Assembly (NCBI RefSeq): GCF_000744225.1
Contig: NZ_JQLN01000001.1
Span: forward strand, 620,001 to 684,000
DNA from: Kitasatospora mediocidica KCTC 9733
Lineage (GTDB): Bacteria > Actinomycetota > Actinomycetes > Streptomycetales > Streptomycetaceae
Direction of reading: 5' to 3'
Length of the DNA: 64,000 nt
The translations under genes were made by a program, and so were the position numbers. The notes beneath the pieces are model-generated. The model ran no database searches. It worked only from the letters and a program-made list of their open reading frames with translations, and was not told the origin of the DNA. Shown one piece after another: positions 53,601 to 61,200 of this stretch (position 1 is its first letter; every line of letters begins with the position of its first letter).

Positions 53601-55227
53601 GCACGGCCAGCCCGGCCAGCGCCTCGTCCGTCGAACCGGCCACCAGCACCGCGCGCTCACCGAGCACCGCGCGCTGAGCGATCAGCGCGTGCGCCGTAGC
53701 GGGCAGCGACACCGGCTCCGCAGTGTCCAGGAAGGAGACCAGCCGGCCGGCCTGGCCGACCAGCGCTTCGGCCGAGGCCGCCGAGAGCACCAGCGGCACC
53801 ACCGCGTCCGGTGCGGGCTCTGCCGCCGGCGCCGGCTCCTCCTCGGGTGCCTGCTCCAGGATCAGGTGCGCATTGGTGCCGCTGACCCCGAAGCCGGACA
53901 CGGCCGCCCGCCGGGGGCGCCCGGTCTCCGGCCAGTCCTGAGCCTCGGTCAGCAGCTGCACCGCGCCCGCCGACCAGTCCACCTGCGAGGACGGCGCGTC
54001 GACGTGCAGCGTGGGCGGCATGATGCCGTTCCGCATCGCCTGCACCATCTTGATCACGCCCGCGACACCCGCCGCCGCCTGGGTGTGACCGATGTTGGAC
54101 TTCAACGACCCGAGCCGCAACGGCCGGTCGGCGGGCCGGTCCTGGCCGTAGGTGGCCAGCAGCGCCTGCGCCTCGATCGGGTCGCCGAGAACGGTGCCCG
54201 TGCCGTGGCCCTCCACCAGGTCGACATCGGCTGTCGACAGGCCCGCGTTGGCGAGGGCCTTGCGGATGACGCGCTGCTGCGAGGGACCGTTGGGCGCCGT
54301 CAGACCATTGGACGCGCCGTCCTGGTTCACCGCGCTGCCGCGCACCACCGCGAGCACCCGGTGCCCGTTGCGCCGCGCCTCGGACAGCCGCTCCAGCACC
54401 ACGACGCCCGCGCCCTCGGCCCAGCCGGTGCCGTCGGCCGCTTCGGCGTAGGCCTTGCAGCGGCCGTCGGAGGCCAGCCCGCGCTGCCGCGAGAAGTCGA
54501 TGAAGAGGCCGGGTGTGGCCATCACCGTCGCGCCGCCGGCCAGCGCCATCGAGCACTCGCCCCGGCGCAGCGCCTGGGCCGCCAGGTGGATCGCGACCAG
54601 CGAGGACGAGCAGGCGGTGTCGAGCGTGACCGCCGGGCCCTCGAAGCCGAACACGTAGGAGATCCGGCCGGACGCCACGCTGGCGGCCGCCCCGGTCCCG
54701 GTAAAGCCCTCCAGCTCGGGCGGCACACTCCCACCCGCGAAGTAGTCGACGCCCATGATGCCGTTGAACACCCCGACGTCGCTGCCCTTCAGCGTCGCCG
54801 GGTCGATGCCGGCCCGCTCCAGCGCCTCCCAGGAGGTCTCCAGGAGCAGCCGCTGCTGCGGGTCCATGGCGAGCGCCTCGCGCGGCGAGATCCCGAAGAA
54901 GCCCCCGTCGAAGTGCCCCGCCCGGTGCAGGAACCCGCCCTGGTTCACATAGGAGGTGCCACGGTTCTCCGGGTCCTCGTCGAACAGGCCGTCCAGGTCC
55001 CAGCCACGATCGGTCGGGAACGCCGACACGCCGTCCCGGCCCTCGCTGACCATGTTCCACAGCCCGTCGGGGCTGTCGACACCACCGGGCAGTCGGCACG
55101 CCATACCCACGATCGCCACAGGCTCGCTGGACGCGCTGACGAGCTGACGGTTCCGCTTCTTCAGCGAGCCGACCTCTTCGAGCGACTTCCGCAGCGCCTC
55201 GACGAGCTTGTCGTATGAAGTACTCAC
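44623..55227 (-). CDS. Type I PKS, last two modules (KS-AT-DH-KR-ACP x2), no thioesterase
   Basis: A 3534-residue synthase. An N-terminal docking helix (1-32) is followed by module 1: KS 36-460 (Cys206), AT 565-865 (GHSIG Ser662, HAFH 759-762, hence malonyl), DH 930-1180 (His965, Asp1134), KR 1408-1625 (Tyr1561), ACP (Ser1732). Module 2: KS 1795-2215 (Cys1964 region), AT 2318-2615 (GHSQG Ser2411, YASH 2512-2515, hence methylmalonyl), DH 2688-2930 (His2721, Asp2891), KR 3158-3365 (Tyr3309), ACP (Ser3481). No ER and no TE. All catalytic residues are intact, so each module should add an alkene. It passes its chain to the amide synthase encoded next. Confidence 0.95.
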   Translation of the reverse strand: MSTSYDKLVEALRKSLEEVGSLKKRNRQLVSASSEPVAIVGMACRLPGGVDSPDGLWNMVSEGRDGVSAFPTDRGWDLDGLFDEDPENRGTSYVNQGGFLHRAGHFDGGFFGISPREALAMDPQQRLLLETSWEALERAGIDPATLKGSDVGVFNGIMGVDYFAGGSVPPELEGFTGTGAAASVASGRISYVFGFEGPAVTLDTACSSSLVAIHLAAQALRRGECSMALAGGATVMATPGLFIDFSRQRGLASDGRCKAYAEAADGTGWAEGAGVVVLERLSEARRNGHRVLAVVRGSAVNQDGASNGLTAPNGPSQQRVIRKALANAGLSTADVDLVEGHGTGTVLGDPIEAQALLATYGQDRPADRPLRLGSLKSNIGHTQAAAGVAGVIKMVQAMRNGIMPPTLHVDAPSSQVDWSAGAVQLLTEAQDWPETGRPRRAAVSGFGVSGTNAHLILEQAPEEEPAPAAEPAPDAVVPLVLSAASAEALVGQAGRLVSFLDTAEPVSLPATAHALIAQRAVLGERAVLVAGSTDEALAGLAVLARGESAPGVVTGSASPAGGPGKLVLVFPGQGSQRVGMGRELAERYPVFAEAFEGVCAALDAQLAGRVEHSVRDVVFGTAGGGLLDRTVFTQAGLFAVETALFRLVESWGVRPDAVMGHSIGELTAAHVAGVLSLEDAAAVVAARGRLMEGLPSGGAMVAVAATEAEVAELLGAGVDLAAVNGPSSVVLSGDEAAVLKAAETLKEQGRKVKRLTVSHAFHSALMEPMLAEFAAVLAGVTWRDPEVPVVSNVTGRVAEPGQLADPAYWLEHVRRPVRFADGIGTAAAALGGTLFVELGPGAALSAVVAESAGEAAVCVAALRDGRPEPQTVLASVAELFVRGVEVDWVKTLPTGTGGTHLDLPTYAFDHQHYWLPSNPSTDAASLGQGKADHPLLGAVLQLPQSDGLVFTSRLSLRTHAWLADHAVGGVVLVPGTGLVELAVRAGDEVGCGTLDELVIEAPLVVPDHGGVRVQVAVGGPDESGARTVAIYSAREDATAEDGWTRHATGTLLPTTAGSAEPEFDFTAWPPPGAQSVDITGGYDLLARAGYAYGPSFQCVRAVWRRGAEIFAEVALPEDHQGSAARFGIHPGLLDAALHSSMLDAAAALSGAATDEAPVVRLPFAWNGLVLHAAGASSVRVRVAQPAPDALSLEAVDDAGGLVLTLDSLVSRAVSAEQLEAAAGTPGTDALFRVDWTELAAAVGQSAGTTPSWTRIEGPEDVAAMFQAAEAPAAVVLAAVTSGDGDTPLALAQRVLEVVQTWLAGAGLADSRLVVATRGAVPAGGEETVTDPAGAAVWGLVRAAQAENPDRIVLLDLDPGVEGDWDAVLGAVLAVGEPQVAVRGSALYVPRLARASAADRAEQPVLDREGAVLITGGTGSLGAVLARHLVTEHGIRHLVLTSRRGLEAEGARELVAELGELGAESVTVPSCDVTDRDAVADLLTTVRRDGRRLTAVVHAAGVFDGGVVGEVDPVRLERVFAPKVTATLHLDELTRELAPDLDAFITYSSVSAVFLGAGTGSYAAANAFMDGLMARRRADGLPALSLAWGPWEQAEGMGADLDDLSRSRMNRRGGAQPLTAAEGMELFDAALSADRALLVLVKLDLRALRAAATAGAGVPPLLLGLVRPGRQLARAVAGGGGSGLAGRLAGLAAAEQEALLLGLVRTHVASVLGHAGAANVVAERAFKDAGFDSLTSVELRNRLREATGLNLPATAVFDYPTPLALARYLLGEFDGTAVAAGPVVPTTAVHDPADPVAIVGMACRLPGGVATPEDLWQLVIEGRDGVSFFPSDRGWDVDGLFDADPESEGTSYVSQGGFLHEAPLFDPVFFGISPREALAMDPQQRLLLETSWEAMERAGIDPGTLKGTDVGVFNGIMGVDYYAGGNVPAELGGFALTGAGASVASGRVSYVFGFEGPAVTVDTACSSSLVAIHLAAQALRQGECSLALAGGSTVMSSPSMFMEFSRQKALATDGRCKSYADAADGTGWAEGAGVVVLERLSEARRNGHQVLAVLRGSAVNQDGASNGLTAPNGPSQQRVIRKALAAAGLSTADVDLVEGHGTGTVLGDPIEAQALLATYGRGRDPQHPLWLGSLKSNIGHAQAAAGVSGVIKMVQALRHGVMPATLHVDAPSSQVDWTAGAVELLTEARAWPETDRPRRAGVSSFGLSGTNAHVILEQAPPEEPAPVAASDGVVPLVVSAKSAGSLAGQAARLVSVLDAGQPVSLTGMANALVSRRALLGERAVVVAGSTEEALAGLAALAQGDSAPGVLSGSVSGPGRTVLVFPGQGSQWVGMGRELLDSSPVFAERVAQCARALGPWVDWSLEDVLRGEAPAELLERVDVLQPASFAVMVGLAAVWASVGVIPDAVLGHSQGEIAAACVSGALSLEDAARIVAVRSRVIAGSLAGRGGMASVALSETDAVKRLERWADRVEVAAVNGPASVVIAGDAEALDEALDVLAADGVRVRRVAVDYASHSRHVEAIEETLAEAFADIRSQAPLVPFFSTVTSEWVAEPGVLDGGYWYRNLRGQVRFGPAVASLLSEGHTVFVEASAHPVLVQPINEIADEAQADALVTGTLRRDEGGPRRLLTSMAELFVHGVAVDWTGVLPSGADRTRVDLPTYAFDHQHYWLPMTAAATDASSLGLAGVDHPLLSAVVEVPETGGVLCTARLSLRTHPWLADHAVGDVVLVPGTGLVELAVRAGDEVGCGTLDELVIEAPLILPEQGGVRVQVTVGGSEESGARTVAVYSTREDAVGEPWTRHATGTLTPTATATAGPGFDFTAWPPPGAEPVEIGPAEFYAGLLEHNYVYGPVFRGLRAAWRRGDEVFAEIALPEDQQGSAAGFGIHPALLDAALHAKAFLSTGDDRTMLPFAWNGLVLHAAGASSLRVRVTQPAPDALALEAVDEAGGPVLTADSLVFRPVSAEQLGAAAGRPGGDSLFEVEWTQVLRTERAAAPSWLRLSTAEEVATLAEDALSGAAVPQTAIMEAVTGGDADTALDVADRVLEVVQTWLAGAGLEETRLVVATRGAVPAGGEETVTDPAGAAVWGLVRAAQAENPDRIVLLDLDPGVEGDWDAVLGAVLAVGEPQVAVRGSALYVPRLARASAADRAEPVLDREGAVLITGGTGSLGAVLARHLVTRHGIRHLVLVGRRGLDTEGVRELVAELGELGAESVTVPACDVTDRDAVADLLTAVQRDGRRLTAVLHAAGLFDAGVIGEVDRERLERVFAAKVTATRHLDELTRKLAPELDAFVVYSSVSAVFLGAGTGAYAAANAFMDGLMARRRASGLPALSLAWGLWEQASGMAANTDDLTRSRLNRRGGLLGMTPAEGMELFDTALRSGRTLLVPAKLDLRALRADAAAGREAPPLLRGLVRATRQLARAAVSGDERRVLAERLAGLPAAERTAVLLDVVRAQVAVVLGYSASHHIDVDQGLFEIGFDSLTALELRNRLGELMGTKLSAGFVFDHPTPGRIVAHMQERLFGEGAGGVVAISV
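45540..46110. repeat. Block nearly identical to 50760-51340 (KR and pre-KR linker)
   Basis: The DNA for the structural KR linker and KR start in module 2 of the last PKS is almost the same as in module 1. For instance 45845-46015 matches 51093-51263 with no difference seen by eye, including silent positions. This points to recent duplication or gene conversion between modules. Confidence 0.75.
47333..47770. repeat. Block similar to about 63590-64000 (methylmalonyl AT C-terminal half)
   Basis: The two methylmalonyl AT domains share a highly similar C-terminal half and post-AT linker at DNA level (for example the block around GACGGGGGCCGCCTTCGTCG in both). The copy at the right continues outside the window. 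Confidence 0.7.
52360..53420. repeat. Block nearly identical to about 57988-59048 (DH start, linker and malonyl AT)
   Basis: The two malonyl-type modules in different genes share about 1 kb at a constant offset of 5627 bases. A stretch of about 250 bases from 53101 onward is identical to the one from 58728, as far as read. It covers the AT active-site region. Confidence 0.8.
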
Positions 55228-55255
55228 TTAACTGCCCCCATCACGTAGTACCGCA

Positions 55256-58200
55256 TCAGCTATCGAGGCCCTCTTCGTCGCCGCCGAGCGCCAGTTGGAC
55301 CAGGTCGTCGACGTCCAGGCCGGCGAGCGTGCCCGGCAGGTCGCCGTCGTCGTCCGTCTCGCCGGCCGCCGGTTCACCGGTGTCGAGCGCGGCCAGCCTG
55401 ACCAGGGCCTCCAGCAACCCGGCCTCCCGGAACCGGGCCAGCGGGAGGGAGACCAGGGCGTGCCGCAACCGGTCCTCGTCCACTTCCAGCCCACTCGCCG
55501 CGCCGTCCGGGAGCAGTTCGCCGTGCACGTGGCGGGCCAGGGCGAGCGGGGTCGGGTAGTCGAAGACCACTGTGGCGGACAGGTTGAGGCCGGTGGCCTC
55601 CCGGAGCCGGTTGCGCAGCTCGACGGAGGTGAGCGAGTCGAAGCCGGCGTCCTTGAAACTCGTCCCGGCGACGACCCCGTCCGGTCCGGCGTGCCCCAGC
55701 ACCATGGCGACCTGGGTCCGCAGGAGATCCACCAGCACGGTCTCCTGCTCGGCCCGCGCCAGCCCGGCCAGCCGACGGACCAGGCCGTCATTGCCGTCAC
55801 CCGACGCGGCCCGGGCCGCCTGGCGGCCGACTCGGACCTGACCGCGCAACAGGGGCGGCACTCCCGCGCCCGTCGCGGCGTCGGCCCGGACCGCCCGCAG
55901 GTCCAGCTTGATCGGCACCAGCAGCGCTTCGTCGGCGCCCAGCGCGGCGTCGAACAGGGCGGTTCCCTCGTCCGGCCCGAGCGCCAGGATGCCGCCGCGG
56001 CGGTTCGTCCGGGTGCGGCCGGCCGCCTCGGCCCCGGTGGTCATACCGCCGGCGGTCTGCTCCCACGGGCCCCAGGCCAGCGAGAGCGCCGGCAGACCGA
56101 TGGCCCGGCGCCGGGCCATCAAACCGTCCAAGTAGGCGTTGGCCGCCGCGTAGTTGCCCTGGCCCGCCGAGCCGAACAGACCGGAGGCGGAGGAGAAGAC
56201 GACGAACGTGTCCAGGTCGGGGGCCAGCGCGCGGGTGAGCTCGTCCAGGTGCCCGACGGCGGTCACCTTCGGTGCGAACACGTTCGCCAGGCGCTCCCCG
56301 TTCAGCGCCCCGATGACGCCGTCGTCCAGGACACCGGCGGTGTGCACGACGGCCGTCAGCGGACGCTCGTGAACCACGGAGGCGAGCAGCGCCGCCAGTG
56401 CCTCGCGGTCGGCGACGTCGCAGGCCGGCACCGTCACCGACTCGGCGCCCAGCTCGCGCAGCTCGGCCGCCAACTCCCGGGCGCCCTCGGCCTCCAGGCC
56501 GCGCCGACTGGTCAGCACCAGGTGGCGCACACCGTGCCGGGTGACCAGGTGGCGGGCCAGCAGCGCGCCCAACGAGCCGGTGCCGCCGGTGACCAGGACG
56601 GCGCCGTCCGGACGGAACGCCGGGTGGTCGGCGGGTATGTCGCCGGCGGGTGCGTTGGCGACAGGTGCGTTGGCGCCGGTGGCCCGGACGAGGCGCGGCG
56701 CGGACAACTCCGTGCCGCGTACGGCGATCTGCGGCTCGCCGGTGGCCAGCACGCCGGTCAGGACGGCGTCGAGTGCGGCCTCGAAGGGCTGGTCGAGCTG
56801 CGGATCGGTGTCGAGCAGGACGATCCGGTCCGGGTTCTCCACCTGGGCGGCCCTGACCAGGCCCCAGACGGCGCTGCCGGCCGGGTCGGTCAGCGTGGCG
56901 TCGCCGCCGGCGGGCACCGCGCCCCGGGTGGCCACGACCAGCCGGGCCGACTCCGCTCCCGGCGCGGTGAGCCAGGCCTGGAGCACGTCGAGCACCCGGG
57001 AGCTGAGCGCCAGCGCGTCCTCACCGGCGGCCGTCACCACGACGACGTCCGGCACCGCGCCGCGCTCGGCCAGGACGGCCAGGTCGGCGGCGGTGGCGAC
57101 GGGCACCCAGCCGGGCGTCGGCGCGAGGGCCGGCGGCGCCGACGGCAGCGCCGTCCACTCCACCCGGAACAGCGCGTCGCTGCCCGGTGCACCGGCCGCC
57201 GCCTCCAACTGCTCGGCGGAGACGGCCCGGAAGACCAGCGAGTCCAGCGTCAGGACCGGCCCGCCGGTCTCGTCGGCGGCCTGGAGCGACACGGCGTCCT
57301 GGCCGGACGGTGCCACCCGCACCCGCAACGCCGAGGCGCCGACGGCGTGCAGGACGAGCCCGTTCCAGGCGAACGGCAGGACGGTCCGGGGCTCGTTCGC
57401 TCCCGAGGGGGCGTCGGCCGGCTGGACGAAGCCGTTGGAGTGCAGGGCGGCGTCGAGCAGGGCCGGGTGGATGCCGAACCGGGCGGCGCTGCCCTGGTGT
57501 TCGGCAGGCAGCGCGATGTCGGCGAAGACCTCCTCACCGCGCCGCCAGACCGCCCGCAGGCCCTGGAACGCCGGGCCGTACGTGTAACCCAACCGGATCA
57601 GATCCGCGTAGAAGGCATCGACGTCGACCTCGACCGGCTGCGCGCCGGGCGGCGGCCAGGCCGTGAAGTCGAACTCCGTGCCACCGGCGACCGCCGTCGC
57701 CATCAGCGTGCCGGTGGCGTGCCGCGTCCAGCCGTCCTCGGCGGCGTCCTCCCGGGCCGAGTAGATGGCGACGGTGCGAGCACCGCTCTCGTCCGGGCCA
57801 CCGACTGCCACCTGCACGCGGACACCACCGTGCTCGGGCACCACCAACGGCGCCTCGATGACCAGTTCGTCCAGCGTGCCGCAACCGACCTCATCGCCCG
57901 CCCGCACCGCCAGCTCCACCAGACCGGTACCCGGGACCAGGACGACGCCACCGACGGCGTGATCCGCCAGCCACGGGTGCGTGCGCAGGGACAGCCGGGA
58001 GGTGAAGACCAGCCCGTCGGACTGCGGCAACTGGACCACCGCACCGAGCAGCGGGTGATCGGCCTTGCCCTGCCCGAGCGAGGCCGCATCGGTGGACGGG
58101 CTGGTCTGCAGCCAGTAGTGCTGGTGATCGAAGGCGTAGGTCGGCAGGTCCAGATGGGTGCCGCCGGTGCCGGTGGGCAGGGTCTTCACCCAGTCCACCT

Positions 58201-61200
58201 CCACACCCCGCACGAACAGTTCGGCGACCGAGGCCAGCACGGTCTGTGGTTCCGGACGGCCGTCGCGCAACGCCGTCACGCAGACCGCAGCCTCACCCGC
58301 CGACTCCGCCACCACCGCACTCAGCGCAGCGCCCGGACCCAACTCCACGAACAACGTGCCACCCAGCGCAGCCGCTGCCGTACCGATCCCGTCCGCGAAC
58401 CGCACCGGACGCCGCACATGCTCCAACCAGTACGCCGGATCGGCCAGTTGGCCCGGCTCCGCGACCACACCGGTCACGTTCGAGACGACCGGCAGCTTCG
58501 GCTCCCGCCAGGTCACCCCGGCCAGCACGACGGCGAACTCCGCGAGCATCGGCTCCATCAACGCCGAATGGAACGCGTGCGACACCGTCAACCGCTTGAC
58601 CTTACGGCCCTGCTCCTTCAGCGTCTCAGCCACCTTCAGAACGGCCGCCTCGTCACCGGAGAGCACCACCGACGACGGCCCGTTCACCGCCGCCAGATCC
58701 ACCCCACCACCCAACAACCCCGCGACCTCGGCCTCCGTCGCGGCCACCGCCACCATCGCACCACCCGACGGCAACCCCTCCATCAACCGGCCCCGGGCCG
58801 CCACCACCGCCGCCGCATCCTCCAACGACAACACACCCGCCACATGCGCCGCCGTCAGCTCACCGATCGAATGACCCATCACCGCATCCGGACGCACCCC
58901 CCACGACTCCACCAGGCGGAACAACGCCGTCTCCACCGCGAACAACCCCGCCTGCGTGAACACCGTCCGATCCAGCAACCCCTCCCCCGCCGTGCCGAAC
59001 ACCACGTCCTTCACCGAGTGCTCCACCCAGCCCGCCAACTGCGCATCGAGCGCGGCGCAAGCCCCCTCGAACGCCTCCGCGAACACCGGATACCGCTCCA
59101 CCAACTCCCGTCCCATATCCACCCGCTGCGAACCCTGCCCCGGGAACACGAACACCGTCCGCGCCGAGCCCGACGCGACGCCGGAGACCACCGCCACGTT
59201 GGACTCACCGCGCGCCAACGCGCCCAGCCCCGCCAACGCCTCCCCCGACGACCCCGCCACCACCACCGCACGCTCACCGAGCACCGCACGCTGAGCAACC
59301 AACGCGCTCGCCGTACCAGGCAGCGACACCGACTCCGCAGCATCCAGGAACGAGACCAGCCGCCCAGCCTGCCCAGCCAGCGAACCCGCACCCTTCGCCG
59401 ACACCACCAGCGCCACCACCGCATCGGGCACGGGCACCACCACCGGCACCGACTCCTCCGGCGCCTGCTCAAGGATCACGTGCGCGTTCGTCCCGCTCAC
59501 CCCGAAGCCGGACACGCCCACCCGGCGCGGCCGGCCGGTCTCCGGCCACTCCCGCGCCTCGGTCAGCAGCTCCACCGCGCCCGCCGTCCAGTCCACCTGC
59601 GAGGACGGCGCGTCCACGTGCAGCGTGGGCGGCAGCACACCGTGCCGCAGCGCCTGCACCATCTTGATCACGCCCGCAACGCCCGCCGCCATCTGCGTGT
59701 GACCGATGTTCGACTTCAACGAGCCCAGCCAGAGCGGCCGGTCGGCGGGGCGGTCCTGGCCGTAGGTGGCCAGCAGCGCCTGCGCCTCGATCGGGTCACC
59801 CAACACCGTCCCGGTGCCGTGCCCCTCCACCACGTCGACCTCGACCGGTGACAGGCCCGCGTTCGCCAGCGCCCTGCGGATCACCCGCTGCTGCGAGAGC
59901 CCGTTCGGCGCGGTCAGACCGTTGGACGCGCCGTCCTGGTTCACCGCACTGCCGCGCAGGACCGCCAGCACCTGGTGCCCGCGCCGACGCGCCTCGGACA
60001 GCCGCTCCAGCACCACGACACCCGCACCCTCGGCCCAGCCCGTGCCGTCCGCCGCCTCCGCGTACGACTTGCACCGCCCGTCGGTCGCCAGGCCCCGCTG
60101 GCGCGAGAACTCCACGAACGTGCCGGGCGTGGCCATCACGGTCGCACCGCCGGCCAGCGCCAGCGAACATTCACCCGCCCGCAGCGCCTGCGCGGCCAGG
60201 TGCATCGCCACCAGGGACGACGAGCACGCCGTGTCGACCGTCACCGCCGGGCCCTCGAACCCGAACACGTACGACACCCGGCCCGACGCCACGCTGCCCA
60301 TACCGCCGGTGCCGGTGAAGCCCTCCAGCTCGGCGGGCACCGCTCCGCCCGCGCCGTAGCCCTGGCCCATGACGCCGGAGAAGACACCGGCGTCCGTCCC
60401 CTTCAGCGAGACCGGGTCGATACCGGACCGCTCCAACGCCTCCCACGAGGTCTCCAGCAGCAGCCGCTGCTGCGGGTCCATGGCCAGTGCCTCACGCGGC
60501 GAGATCCCGAAGAACCCGGCGTCGAACTTCCCGGCCTCGTAGAGGAACCCGCCCTGGCTCACATAGGACGTGCCGGCCTTTCCGGGGTCGGAGTCGAACA
60601 GTCCCTCCACGTCCCAGCCGCGGTCGGTCGGGAAGCCCGACATCGCGTCCCGGCCCTCGCTGACCAGCCGCCACAGGTCCTCCGGACTGCCGACGCCGCC
60701 GGGCAGCCGGCAGGCCATCCCCACGATCGCGATCGGCTCGTCCGGATCGGCGACCGCGACCGTCGGCGCCGAGGTTGCCACCGCACCGGCCACATGGCCG
60801 AACTCGGCGTGCAGGTAGCGGGCGAAGGCCAGCGGGGTCGGGTAGTCGAACACCACGGTCGCGGCCAGCTTCAGGCCGGTCGCCTCACGCAGCCGGTTGC
60901 GCAGCTCCACCGAGGTGAGCGAGTCGAAGCCGGAGTCACGGAATGCCGTGTCCGTCTTCACGCCCTCAGGGCCCGCGTGCCCGAGCACGGTCGCCGCGTG
61001 CGTGCGGACCAGCTCCAGCAACAGCGCCTCCTGCTCGGCCGCAGCCAGCCCGGCCAGCCGACCGGCCAACCCGCCCGCGCCGTCACCGGCGGCCGCCCGC
61101 ACCAGCTGCCGCCCGGTCCGCACCAGGCCGCGCAGCAGGGTCGGGATGTCACGGCCGGCCGCGGCGCCCGCGCGCAGCGCCCGCAGGTCCAACTTGGCCG

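Noticed and set aside
55295..59851. 1518-codon plus-strand open frame opposite the second PKS
   Set aside because: Same reason: no domain, low complexity, antisense to KS, AT, DH, KR and ACP domains.
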